Shown: one piece after another, positions 24,241-36,098 of the stretch
Layout of the letters: every line of letters begins with the position of its first letter
Position numbering within the stretch: position 1 is the stretch's first letter
NCBI GenBank assembly: GCA_034638255.1
Contig: JAWPGT010000002.1
Location: forward strand, 620,001-684,000
Length of the DNA stretch: 64,000 nucleotides
DNA from: Coprinus comatus
Taxonomy: Eukaryota; Basidiomycota; Agaricomycetes; Agaricales; Agaricaceae
Reading direction: 5' to 3'
Translations under genes and position numbers: made by a program
Notes under the pieces: model-generated
Told to the model about the DNA's origin: nothing
The model's input: only the letters and a program-made list of their open reading frames with translations
The model's database searches: none

Positions 24241-27200
24241 ATGCCTGGCGATTCTTCCCAGGGAATTCAATTACGTCGACCCTCTCGTAAATTGACAAAC
24301 GAGGATGAGATTGACATTCGGAGAGCTCGTGGCGAGGTAAGTCTGTGAAGGGCTTAAATTCGGATAAAATTTCCCAATCTTTTTCTCTTAGATTTCTTGC
24401 GCAGAGTGTAGACGGTGATTCACCTAGTTATTGTTCAATGAGTATCTACTAAATGAACCCAGATTGAAATTGAAGTGCGACAAGAAATTACCCTGTAGCT
24501 CATGCGGTTAGTACCACACCTATGATTCTACGTTGCTACAGTGTACAATGACATCATTTAGTGCGGAGAGGATGTCCGTCTATTTGTCCCAATGGCAGTT
24601 TGTCTACAGGCCAGGGTACAAGGCGCGTAAAAAAGGGTTATATTTTCTAAAATCAAGCTCATGACAATACTAGATTTGTTCTTGCTGATACTGCACAACT
24701 GCACACTAAAATTGCTGAGATGGGGCAACGAATACGGCAATTAGAAGATGCTCTAGCCATTTTTCAGTCTGGCGTCTCAAATGAACCCCATCCTCTACTC
24801 CGAGAAGATCTTCTCGCTATCAAATTTGGTCCAGAAAAGAGTCGTGTTCCAGAAAAAGAGCAGCGCCCACATCCACCAAACACTGAATCCATCAATGCCA
24901 TAGGGACGATGACGCTTAGTGATGGAGGAGATACTGGCAAATATTTCGGACCATCAGCTGGTTCAGAGGTACGTCATATCACTAGGATTTTTATATTATG
25001 CCTACGGTAAGATCTGATTGTATGGCAGACTCTATTTCTAGTGAGTTTTTCTTATTGATGTTTTGGTCGCAGTGATTCAACAATGAGAGAAGGCAGGTGC
25101 AGAATTTGAGACTGGCTCGTGTGACGATGATGCACCATCCACAATGTCTGTGGAAATTGCAAGTCTTTCGTCTGCTTTCCCGTGTGGTGTACCTTGTGGT
25201 GTTGATATGACTGTCGACACAGCTTTCAAACTCTTGCTTTCTTATCTACCCGAACAGCCAAGGGCATGGTCTCTCTGCGAGACGTATCTTGAGCAAGCTG
25301 CATGGACATTTTGCCCCGTCAAACGAGACGAAATCATCAACGATATTCTTGTTCCAATCTATCGAGCCGTCAAAGCGAATGAGAGTTGCCCCGTATCCCC
25401 TCATAAGCTTGGCGTACTTTATCTCATATTTGGTCTGGGTGCTCTCGTTGATCTAACAATTGAGCCATGTTCGTTTTACCACTTGTTTTATTGAGCCAGC
25501 GATGAACCTTTCCCGTTAGATAGTCAGGAGGCTGAGAGGTATTATCAATTGAGCAGGGCCTGCCTTGCATTACGTTCTATTTTTGATTCACCAGAAATCG
25601 CTACTGTGCAAGCGGTTCTTCTCATGGCTACATATCACGGGATGGCTGGAAAAAGGTATACCATGGATAGCTCGGTAAGTTGTCCTCCAATTGTTGGCAC
25701 ACTCGAGCTAATTTCATCCTATAGTGGACGTTGACTTCACTTGCAGCCAAATTAGCCCAGAGCGTATGTCTTGAAACTTTCTGGCATTGAGGGTCGGCTG
25801 ACAACCTCTCTTTTTTTCAGATTGGTTTACGTGAGTTATGATATCATTGAACCTTTGATCTCATTTTAACGTCCCACCAGACCGCGATAGTGCAAGATGG
25901 AATATGGATGCAAAGACCGTGCAAAGGAGACGCTCATTATTTTGGGAAATGACATCCGCAGAATGTTTCTACGTATGCGCTATCACCCCTAAGCTTGTTG
26001 TCTTAGCTCTTGGGCTAACTCGCAGTCTAGTCCTTAGCTTTAGGTAGACCCCCCAGCATCCGACTCTCATATGTTGACTGTGAACTACCTGAGGATGACG
26101 AGGCAACCCTGGATGAAAATGGCAGCACTCTTGTAGGATGTGAGTACCCCCTCAACGCGTATATTCATAATACGCCACTGACTCGTTTTTAACAGTTTAC
26201 CGCTGGAAATATGATTTCTGCAAGGATATTCTGTCTCCTGTGCTTGAACAAACATTGACTGCAGAAGCTCCACAATATCAAACAATTTTAGAACTTGACC
26301 GCAAAGTTCGCGAGAAGAGGTTACCACCTCATCTCAATGTATTTATGAGCCCTGAGGAAGAGCGTTTTACACCTTCGGTCTACATGCGTGCGTGTATGCT
26401 CGGACAATTCCGTACCGTTAGTGAGTCCGCCAGTTGTAAGTTTAGAGGCAACTGAAGCTGATTTCGAGTTGAAAGCACTACTTTATATACATAGATGTTG
26501 GTTTGCCCAGGCCATGCTAGACCATCCCATCAATCCTCTACGTAGTCCATATGCACCGTCATTTCTTGCCGCGTACAGATGTGCTTCTGGTGTAATCAAG
26601 GGTAGTCTAAATCACTTCGACCGCTTTCCGGAGCTATGTTGTAGATGGTGGGGTATTTGGACACACCGTTAGTCACAAATATTCCTTCTCCTCTTCAACC
26701 TTTTTGCATTGCTAACCTTCCTTGTCAGTATTTTCCGCTGCGGTATGTAACCCACCTTTCACGTTCACGATCAGGATTCAACTCACTGATTTAATAGATT
26801 ATTGTTGGGTCAATTGTAACAAGATCACCGTCTTCAAGCATGGCCCCAAGTGCATTTATAGAACTCGGACTCGCCTGTGATTTATTTCAGAAAGGGGCAA
26901 CTCATTCTCGAAGAGCTAAAAGTGGTTCGGTACGGATCTGACAACACATCCACTCTACCTCTACCTTTTACTCACCATTCATCCAGGCAATTCTCTACAA
27001 ATTGCGACAGAAAGCTTTCCATGTATACTCACAATTTAGGAGCGGCAACCCACCATCCAACAACGTACTTACTTTGACGAAACCAGACTATGGCGATGAT
27101 GAATTAGCCTTGTTTGGGGGACAGACCCGCGTTCTTGTTTCTAGATTGCTTTCAAGCAAGAAAGGAAAGAAAGCATTTACAACTCCCACTGCCACTACAC

Positions 27201-27840
27201 CTTGTGCTAGTTCACCGACAACGAGCTCCTCTGGGGAAGGTGAAAACTTACGCTCACCAAACTCTCTGGATAGCTCTATAGCAGAGGTACATCCATCCCT
27301 CGTTGAATATCTTTCTGCGTTCCCACCACCTCTCTCGAATCCAGCGTCACCACCTGTGAGTACAGAATTTTAGATTGTCTCACATGTAATGACTTCTGTT
27401 AGTCGCAGAGCGCCGAAAATACAAATAATAATCCAGTATATCAAAATGCAGTGAATAACACACCAAGGCAACAGCAACAAGATATCTTCTCAGCGAACTG
27501 GGGAAATTGGCAACCGCCTCCACTTCCACCGTCGCTTCCGGTGCAGGATGACATACCAATTAATATGGTGTCAACACCCGAACCCTATAACCAGCCAACC
27601 GAGTATCCTTTCACTTCAATACCAATATCTCAGCCCTCTATGAGCAATATACTTGGATCTGATATCAGGACGGACACTCCGGAAAATGCCCGGCTAATGG
27701 ATTTAGGGATGATGATGACAGGGGAATCTGGTATGGACGAACAGTGGATTAATTTCATGCGGGAGTCCGGTTTGATGGACACTACGAACCCTTCATCGGC
27801 ACAGACTAATACGAATCAAGGATTCACGCGTTCCCAGTAG
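24241..27840 (+). CDS. Zn2Cys6 transcription factor with fungal-specific regulatory domain
   Basis: A binuclear zinc-cluster DNA-binding protein. The N-terminus is MPGDSSQGIQLRRPSRKLTN, then the cluster assembled across three short exons: CAECRRLKLKCDKKLPCSSC followed by VRRGCPSIC, with six ligand Cys. A coiled-coil-like dimer element follows (TAQLHTKIAEMGQRIRQLED). The middle homology region starts near 25144 with FKLLLSYLPEQPRAWSLCET and LEQAAWTFCPVKRDEIINDI and continues through ARWNMDAKTVQRRRSLFWEM, matching the fungal trans domain. The C-terminal 250 residues are Ser/Pro/Gln-rich. The target genes are unknown; a secreted barwin-like gene is divergent from it over 235 bases and a PLP enzyme of sulfur metabolism lies downstream. 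Confidence 0.88.
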
Positions 27841-28139
27841 ACATGGGGATCTCTTTTACTTTTTCGATGGATTCTATTATGAAAATTTCTATGCTACTGT
27901 AATTGTGGTTGTCATTTATATTCACACGTTGCTTTTCTTACGCTTTGTATATATCATATCAACTTAATATTGTAAGACATAAAGTATTTGTTTTGTAGAT
28001 GTATGAATGAAATCATGATGACCTAATTGTGACTCGATATTGGGAATGTCGAAGCATCCAATCACAGGGTGTATCTCCTATAAGATGTAATATAAAGCCG
28101 GTGTGTGACTCAGGTTCTCTCCTTACTATCTACTAAATC

Positions 28140-30286
28140 ATGTCGGACTCAGGCAATGAACTCAGTGGAACTGACCTAATCCACGCAGATTTTCCAGTTC
28201 ACTATTTCAAGGGAAGTGGTGGAGCTGTCGCCCCCTCCATCTCAGTGTCAACTAGTATGTACATGATTGTTTTATTGTAATCTGATCAAGTATGCCTTGA
28301 TGGCTAATCGTCGGCTAGCTTTCAGGACCGCTCATCCAGATGAAGATGTATCACATTACAGTGACCCGAGTATTGACCTGCGTAATCCGGAAAGACATAT
28401 ATATTCCCGTTATACCCAAGAATCGACGACTCGTGCTGAAATGGTTTTAAGTAAGGTATTGGTAAGTCTGTCGATATCTAGAGCCCTCAAAAGGGAGTGC
28501 TATGTAATGAAACTAATGCATACGGTTTTTCAAAAATTCCACTAGAATGGACAGGCATTAACGTATGCTTCCGGCCTCAACGCAGTGTATGGCGTAAGTC
28601 GATTTCTTTTGCCCTAATATAAAACAAAAGCAGTTTGGGCTTCTTCTGATCAATCACATATACGGATGCGCGCTGTCAATGGTTGATATATTGAACTTTA
28701 TTTTGGTTCATCTTTCCCTTTATCTGTTTGATTTATTTATGGGTTTCATTTCTTTTGGAATCCATTCCAAAAGGCAATGATTCACTTCCAACCGAAGCGT
28801 GTAGCCGTTCGAGGAGGTTACTTTGGGTGTCATTCCACTTTTGAAATATACAAGCGATCCAGACCGGATTTCGAGATTATAGATCTAGATGACGAGTATA
28901 AACCTGGTGATTTGTGTTGGCTCGAGACACCGGTTAATCCATTCGGTGAAGCGAGGTGGGGAACTGAACCTCTTTTTTTATTATTAGCAACTGACGCCAG
29001 ACACCTACATGCGATTCTCATTTCTTCTGCGAACCTAACCCAATCTGTTTAATTAAAACAATCAGGGACATTCAATTTTATGCTGATAAGGTACTGCATG
29101 CACACTCCCACTCGGTTTTTCATAGTCCGGTAACCAGGCTTTGGTGTTCTAATCATGGGACTTGTCACAGATCCACCAAGTTGGTGGGATACTTGTTGTG
29201 GATTCCACATTTGCTCCTCCTCCCCTTCAAGATCCATTCAAGCATGGTGCAGACTGGTACGTTTTTAGAAGTCATTGTGTTATACCTGCATCTACATCCT
29301 GTTTCGACTCAATTGAAAAAACTGCGTAATACAGTATAATGCATTCTGGTGAGTAGAATTATTACTTCGCCAAGACCACAGAAATAAGGACAAAGTTCAT
29401 TTTTCTGACATCGGCCATCCGTAAATCAAGGAACTAAATACTTTGGCGGACATTCTGATCTTCTCTGCGGTGTTCTTGTTGTCAAGACTGAAGAGGACTG
29501 GAAAAAGGTCAGTAAACGTCCATATCAGTTCGCAACAATAGCAAAAAACCTGGCAGCTTCCTCATGTCCTTTCTTCTAGTTACATCATGACAGAACTTAC
29601 TTGGGAAGTTCAATGGGGTCCCTAGAAGCATGGCTGCTCCTCCGTTCACTAAAGACCCTCCATCTCCGTGTGGCTCGTCAATCTGCAACTGCAACTGCAC
29701 TTGCTAAATGGTTAAACAACATAGTATTAAAATCCGATCACCAGGCGGGTGGCTCAGAAAACATTCCTAGGGGCGTTTTAACCAAAGTGTGGCACTCGTC
29801 GCTTCAAGAAACCGACTCAAACGGATTCAATCCCCGGAACCAAATGTCAGGAGGATTCAATGCTACCTTCTCTATTGAGGTGAATTATTTGAATGTGTAT
29901 CCTTTCCGAAACCGGAAAACCTCCTGTTATATACTGATACTATTTACAGCTTGCTTCTGCTGAATTTGCCTCGCGTTTGCCTCATTTGCTAAAGTACTTT
30001 GTGGTTAGTAGGAGATGTGGCTGCTTACCTCACACAATAAATGATATCGGGATTTTACAGCCGGCAACAAGTCTTGGTGGCGTCGATCACTCTGTGAGCA
30101 CAGGAAGACCGCCGATGCACTAGGAAACCCTGCACTCGTTCGTGTGAGCATTGGCGTGGAGGAATTGGAGGTTCGTTCATTCCTATCAGATCAAAAATAC
30201 TTGTGGTGCTCATTTGTGGTCTGTAGGATTTGAAAGCAGACTTCACTCAAGCTTTCCAACAGTTGGCCGTCTTGAAGCAGACTTAA
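28140..30286 (+). CDS. Cystathionine gamma-synthase-like PLP enzyme, with an apparent one-base frameshift
   Basis: A fold-type I PLP enzyme of the Cys/Met metabolism family (trans-sulfuration; exact substrate not certain). Family blocks: FPVHYFKGSGGAVAPSISVS, HIYSRYTQESTTRAEMVLSK, QALTYASGLNAVYGAMIHFQ, VGGILVVDSTFAPPPLQDPF and IMHSGTKYFGGHSDLLCGVL, where the Lys after SGT is the expected Schiff-base residue. SMGSLEAWLLLRSLKTLHLR is also intact. Near 30081-30090 the frame slips: PATSLGGVD lies in one frame and SLCEHRKTADALGNPALVRV continues in another, as if one base were missing after GGV. The first frame stops within about 30 bases. The end is DLKADFTQAFQQLAVLKQT. I read this as a sequencing error or a recent mutation in a full-length gene. 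Confidence 0.85.
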
Positions 30287-30413
30287 GCATCCTAATTACA
30301 ATCAAGTAGAAGTTCTGATTGTATGGGTATATTAATATATATTGTATAACAAAGATGGATTGTCCACTGATATCATAGGAAGAAAACACCAGCCTTCAGG
30401 TTGGTCCATATAA

Positions 30414-31856
30414 TTACTTTTTACGGTTCCGGTATTCCAAAAAGCGTGCTTTGTCCTCCCAGCCCATAGTCGTACGCTTGAACTTACCAATCTGGGCAAC
30501 GATACTGGCACTTGCTTCTGCTAGTTGATCTTCTCCAGGAGCACCCGTCACAAACTCACTGGCAATGAACAGCTGCGAAGAAGGTGATTCCGAGGGTGGA
30601 AGGAGACGGATAGAGATTGGTAGAGGGACGAGAGAGTACCAATGGTGAAAATGTGGGATAACGGGTTCAGGGCGGATGACGGAATGGGGTGGGACATCGT
30701 TGGTGTAAGTGTTGTTGGGGGGTCGTATCTACGTGTGAACACAGATTCAGTCGATTGTCAACTGGTATACATTTAGGGCCACGCTTACCGCACACACATG
30801 ATGAACACTTGATAGCCTTTAACTGGTATGCTTTTGTTGAAGACGTTAGCGAAACGAAGCAGACCACGACCGTTGCTAGTTGTTGCTTCGGGAAAGACAA
30901 CAATTGGTCGCCGGCTCGTTTTACGAATTTCATCGAGATCTAGGTAGTCTTCATTTTCGTTGGAAGGGACGCGACCGGTGAAAGCAATGAGACGCAATAA
31001 TGGGACTTTTCGGAAGCCTTTAATCGCAATTCGTGGGGCTGCAGATTGCTTTGTAGTGTTTTGGATGTTGGCTGAGCCTGTACCTGTACGCCTTCCAGGC
31101 GTATGTGTAATGGGAGCGGAATTTTGTTCAAGTTCTAGTATGGGATCTGATTCTGCAACAGGCAAAACAAAGACTGGGTTGAAGCTGTGAGAAATATCAG
31201 GGTTTGTACTACACATTTAAATGAGTATACGAACCGAGCTGCAAGCCAAAGGACTTCTATCCAAGATGACCAGTTGGATATGATGAGATCTCCAGCCGAA
31301 GGATTCCATGATGCCTTGACTCCTGCATGGCGACCTCTGAGAAGTAGAGTGAGGAGGAAAAGAAAGAGACCTGGAGGACAAATCATACCCTCGTTTCCTT
31401 GTGACGTTGTAAACAGGGATCCAGTATAGTCCAACAACAAATAGAGCGAGTCTTGCGAGAATGAATGTAAATATATGCGTGATTATATCATACAGCGGGG
31501 GTATTGGGATCTACAGATGCGTAAGTTGCAGGAATGGGAGGGGGTGGATGTGCCACGCACGAAGAGGAGACAGAAAACGTTGACCCAGGTGAAGTAGACA
31601 ACTGCTAGGACGCATACAATTGCCGTGCGCACTGTAGCGAGGAGATAACGAAGTGGTAGGAAGATTTTTGCGAGAACATCGGGCGCGTTGGGTGGGACGG
31701 GACTGAGGAAGGGCTAGTAGAGGATCAGGAACGAGGCGACGACGAGGAGAACATGCACATACCTGAATGCCAGTGCCTGGGTCCTGCGGCGTGGTCAGCA
31801 GGAAGAGTGGAAGGGGGACGAAGGAACTCAACTCGATATGCGCTGTACTTTTCCAT
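30414..31856 (-). CDS. LOA1: Lysophosphatidic acid acyltransferase-like protein, LOA1/Vps66 type
   Basis: The yeast homologue Loa1 acylates lysophosphatidic acid and affects lipid droplets and vacuolar sorting. From 31856 the protein reads MEKYSAYR, DPGTGIQ, PFLSPVPPNAPDVLAKIFLP, then two hydrophobic stretches and IPIPPLYDIITHIFTFILAR. The acyltransferase motif I position reads SNWSSWIEVLW in place of the usual NHxxxxD, a wording I associate with this subgroup, and motif III is VVFPEATTSNGRGLLRFANV. It ends WEDKARFLEYRNRKK. Several short introns; the donor after the first exon (GTTGAG) is weak. The start is 123 bases from the divergent TVP38 gene, so the two Golgi/ER lipid-membrane genes may share regulation. 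Confidence 0.85.
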
Positions 31857-31979
31857 GGCGAGTGGTGGAATAGTTATTTTGGGATCGCCGGCCCAATTAC
31901 CGGGGAGCGGGTCAAGTTCGGAGGTGCTGACCGAGGTTGCCGGACAAGGTGGCTTAGGTCGCACTTTCTCTCTCTTGGA

Positions 31980-33198
31980 ATGTTGAGCAGCAAGGGTGTC
32001 AAGCGCTACGTGAAGTGGTCGAGGCGCAAGTACCAGAGTCTGCCCGTCGTCGGAAAGGTAGATGCAGCCTCCTTCCTCTTTCATATGTATTAACCCCTGT
32101 TCTTAGCTCTTTCTCTGGCTCGTTGCCTTGTTTTACCTCTCGATAGGTCTGATCTGCTCTTTTAATCGTTGTTCGTCGTCTCATAGTGCTTAGGTGTCTT
32201 CATCATCCTCTTAACCCCTGCCCGCATCTTTCAATACCTCTATGACAAAGCCAAGCTTCTCGCAGACACTCCCTTTGGCTGGCTGGCCCTCGGTCTCGTC
32301 ATCAGTACGTCCATACCTTGCCTCTCCGAGCACCAAGCCGACTTACGGCATCCATCTCGCAGTCCTCATATCCTTTCCACCTCTTGTAGGCCATACAACA
32401 TTGACTACGCTGTGCGGCTTCGCGTACGGAATGAAAGGTTTTTTCATTTCAGCAACTGCCTCGGTCGTCGGATCAGCCCTAGTCTTCGTCGTCTTTCGCT
32501 ACTTCTTCAGCGCCAAGGTCCGGAAATGGGCTGCTAATAATGAGAAGTGGCAGGCCTTGGAGTCAGTTGTGGTGTGTTCAACATACATCAATCAATGTTC
32601 CGTGACCTTATTTTGCAGAAAGCGAAAGGTCTTCCCTTGATAGTACTCATCCGAGTATCCCCACTTCCTCCTTGGGTCTATTCTAACTCCCTCTTTGCTG
32701 TGAGTCAGCCTGACCTGCCCCATCACACTTCTTTAATATCATCTAGTCCATCGAGGCTGTGGCCTTATGGCAGTTTGAGTTTGCGACTTTATTCACTTTC
32801 CCCAAACTCGCCTTACACACCTTCATCGGCTCACGTATTGCTGCATTGTCGGATGGCGATCAACGTGATAAAATGGATACCCGTAACGTCCTTTCACTTT
32901 GTCTGTTCTATTTTTTTCCTCATGTGATTACTCCAGAAACCAAGGTTCTTAATGCGGTCTTTGTCGGAGGTGGCGTGCTCATTGCCATATTCACCAGTTG
33001 GTGAGTTACCGGCTGATTGTCCATGGCCACGTTTCTAACTTACTTTTTGTCAGGTTGATATACACCCTCATACAAAACCATATTCGAACGCTCCAAGGTT
33101 TCCCACCCGAGGTTGACGAACTAGCCGCGGAAGCAATAGAGGACTACGACGAAGAGGCTCCTTTGCTTACCTCGGACACGAACAATACCAATACATAA
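31980..33198 (+). CDS. TVP38: Golgi membrane protein TVP38 (SNARE-associated/DedA-like)
   Basis: A VTT/DedA-fold multi-pass protein of late Golgi membranes; bacterial and animal relatives act in lipid scrambling or transport. Exon 1 encodes MLSSKGVKRYVKWSRRKYQS then LPVVGK; exon 2 gives CLGVFIILLTPARIFQYLYD. The core domain reads LISFPPLVGHTTLTTLCGFA, YGMKGFFISATASVVGSALV, KAKGLPLIVLIRVSPLPPWV and YSNSLFASIEAVALWQFEFA, the last two matching the conserved re-entrant part of the family. A final membrane segment VFVGGGVLIAIFTSWLIYTL is followed by an acidic cytosolic tail EEAPLLTSDTNNTNT. Splices examined join in phase. Confidence 0.9.
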
Positions 33199-33289
33199 CC
33201 TGCTTTATCTATTTAAACGGTATACGGGTATAGAGCTGCTGTCTGTAGATATATAATGCAATAATAAGATAATAATTCAACTGTTTCCA

Positions 33290-34632
33290 CTAATAATAGT
33301 GCAAAAACAACAAACTGAAACTTGCTCCGAGCAAGAACACAAGGAGAAAGAGTCGACTGTCTTTGCCTCTTCTTTTTGCTTCTTTGAGTTCAATATTACC
33401 CTTTTCCACCATTGACGTTGTAGCAATAGCATCATCATACAACTTCTCCGTCAACTCGGTCTGCCTCGTCAGGTGAGTGACAAGTTCCATCTGAAGTGCG
33501 CTAATATCCATCAGCCGTGCCTCAGCCTGTTGAACAGACTCTAGATTATCTTGCACTGCACGCAGCATATTCGCGTTTTCGTTCTCGAATTGCAGTATTT
33601 GTGACTGCGTAAGCTCCAGCTCTTCATCCTCCTCCTCGTCTGAAATCAGTGAAGGCTCGTAGGAAGGCACTGATGGTGTCTTTTGACTGATTGGTGTTCC
33701 AGACGAACCAACTCCGAGGGTAGCTGCAAATAGATTGGATGCTGCAGTGGCCCCAACACCGACCCAGCTACCACTTCCTTCACTTCCACTTTCCGATCTC
33801 GATCTAGAAGTATCTTTCTCATGGCCGAGGTTGATATACTGCGCTTCGCGAGTCGCGTTTGAACCGAGTGTGCGTGTTCGTTCGAGTTGACGTTTAACAC
33901 GTTCCTGTTGAAGTTCTTTCTGCGCTTGGCTGAGTTCTGTCAATCTTCGACTAAGATACCATGTAATACTGGAATGATGGGCTGCTATGAATTCTGAAGC
34001 GATGGTCGAATCACCTTCTGGCCTAAGCCGAGCTGGAAGAATACGAGCGAGTGGATTGACTTTGCTCGCTACCAATTCTTCACGTTCTAAGAATGGGTCG
34101 TTTAAGGAGGTGTGATGTTCATAAAAAGAAATAGAATACAAACTTTTCTCCAATGCCTCCATTGCCTTAATTCTATCCGCACATTTGGTAAGGATGACTC
34201 GTGCTTGCAAGTCTAATTGGTCCCTCTCTTCATTGGTAAGGTGACGAATCGAGGACCAATCAACTTCCCCGGTATCACCGCTACTCAAGTTGATATTTCC
34301 AGTATCACGTCGTGTAAGAGGTGAACTTCGAGAATCAATGTTGAGGTATGGTTTCCGGATATTGGCTAGCATACGAGTAAGAATGTTTATATGATGTAAC
34401 TGGAGAGGTAGACATCAGCCTGAATTGGTTATATTGGATTTGTTGTATTTTTTGGAAAAGGACTAACAATCTTGTAAGCCTCAGATAGATACTCCTTTCC
34501 TAATCCATGCTGTGCCTGTCGTTCAATAACATGCTTTGGTTGAGCCAATTTCCTTCTTTTTGCTTCCGGAATAGCGGCGGCCCTCTCTTCGACCACCTTT
34601 CGAAAGTCATTTGTGAGATTGATAAAGGGCAT
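33290..34632 (-). CDS. UFE1: ER t-SNARE UFE1 / syntaxin 18
   Basis: Ufe1 is the Qa-SNARE for Golgi-to-ER retrograde vesicles and ER homotypic fusion. Exon 1 starts MPFINLTNDFRKVVEERAAA, the syntaxin-18 N-terminal domain, and a phase-0 splice joins KI to LHHINILTRMLANIRKPYLN. The long second exon carries DQLDLQARVILTKCADRIKA, a variable Ser-rich linker, and the SNARE motif with the central Gln in VQDNLESVQQAEARLMDISA and LQMELVTHLTRQTELTEKLY. It ends with a basic stretch and a C-terminal anchor LFLLVFLLGASFSLLFLHYY. About 415 residues, a little longer than yeast Ufe1. Confidence 0.9.
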
Positions 34633-36098
34633 CTAACAGAACAAGAGCGTAAAGCAGGAGTTAGAAAGAAAGAATTAATGAGTTGAAGGTCGTTGAGCTC
34701 CTGTTCACCCAAAAGAAATGACGACACAAAACGTCGTTTGTGTGGTATCCTCCAGTCCTTGATCCAAAACCTTACAAGTCTACATTCCTAAATAAGGAAG
34801 CCCTCAACGTGGCTGTTGAGCAGCTGGTCTGCCGAAAGTCGGCGCCGTAATAGGAACCGGATCGGACCGATAATTGATATAAACCAGGGTTTTTTTAGCC
34901 TTTTTAATTTTTCCTCTCAACCACCATCTTTCATATCCGTCGGTTCATTCTTTGTGGATATGAGGCCATGCATTGTTTATGGTTTCTCAAGTATCTCGCC
35001 CCACTGTATAGCTGGATATGAAAAGAGTGTGAGATCGAATACCAAGGGTCCGAGTTTGAGGTGGTCGGTGTTCTTTCACCACCGGTTGCCATAGAACGTG
35101 ACGCACACGCAATATCATTTTTTGTACAAATATGTGTATATATATGCTTTGATTGAAGGATTACAACATTTGGTGATCAGATCTTGAATTGTACGAACCG
35201 TAATGAAAGCCAAAACGTGGATATCTCAACACCATGATAGCAATGTAATTGTTTCAATTCAGGTTCATACTTGGCACAAAATAATAAATAAGTTGATCGT
35301 ACGATGTACACAAAGATATCAGCCGTTCACTGACTTGGATGTCTAAAAATGACCGCAAAAAAGCTGTTGTCCGTGGGTAAAACACTCTTTCTTTTCTCAA
35401 TAAAGACCAACTAAAATTGGTCTGAATGCTGTTAAAGGGTGTCGGTTGGCATTGCCTTCATGACGCGTTAGTGCTTCTTGACACAGAAGGTTCATACATA
35501 TTATTATCGATATATCTGACGAGCTAATGTTTTCCTTTGGCGAGGGTCTACATTTGAAATGCCTCCGGTAGATGGATAAATCAAACTAGTTACACATTCG
35601 ATCATGCATGAAAGAATGATGAATTGATTATTTGACTCTAATACACTGAGAGTTGTTAATTATTTCCCCCAGAAAACCTAGTGCAAAACGGGGAGCGAAT
35701 GTGATTATAAGGGGGGGATAGAAGACATGGCCCAGTATGTCTAGCATTAGCGGTCATCAGCGTAAGTCCTTTTCTGGACGGATCTCACAGCTAGATGAAC
35801 AACGTGCTCGAGTACGAGAAAGTATATGAGCGCGCTTTCAGCGATACTGGGAAATGAACACAACTATGAATGGGATAAATCGGATGCGTCGATACAATTA
35901 ATTACGAACTCCACGAGTAGGAAGATATTGATTCAGAGAAGTCCTCTGCTGGACCCCGCAGAAGACTTAGGAACTTCAATGGACTCGGAAGTTCTCTTCT
36001 TCCGTGACACGCGCACTTGACCAAACCTTCAGGTGAGTCGTTTACAAATGCTCCAGCACCTATTCTAAGTTACCACAATGCGAAGCATGTCATCCGAC
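34633..36098. other. Gene-poor stretch between UFE1 and the F-box gene
   Basis: About 1.5 kb, the longest gap in the window, AT-rich in its central part. The left end is the UFE1 promoter. I see no transposon ends, terminal repeats or RNA gene. The only possible coding signal is a pair of tiny open frames at 35737-36020, listed separately. Confidence 0.6.
35737..36020 (+). CDS. Tentative small protein, unrecognised
   Basis: An ATG at 35737 opens 30 codons (MSSISGHQRKSFSGRISQLD, then EQRARVRESI) rich in charged, helix-forming residues. Shortly after, an open frame continues to 36020 (GNEHNYEWDKSDASIQLITN ... SEVLFFRDTRT). The two could be joined by a 20-base GT-AG segment at 35822-35841, which would be abnormally short, or by a sequence error, or they may be unrelated chance frames. 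I know no family that matches. Listed because it is the only coding-like signal in a 1.5 kb gap. Confidence 0.2.

Noticed and set aside
24241..31856. Biosynthetic gene cluster around the Zn2Cys6 regulator
   Set aside because: Neighbours are a wall-type secreted protein, a sulfur amino-acid enzyme and a lipid acyltransferase; no core synthase, P450 or dedicated transporter is present.
34633..36098. Transposon remnant in the gene-poor stretch
   Set aside because: No terminal repeats, target duplications, transposase or reverse transcriptase frames are visible.
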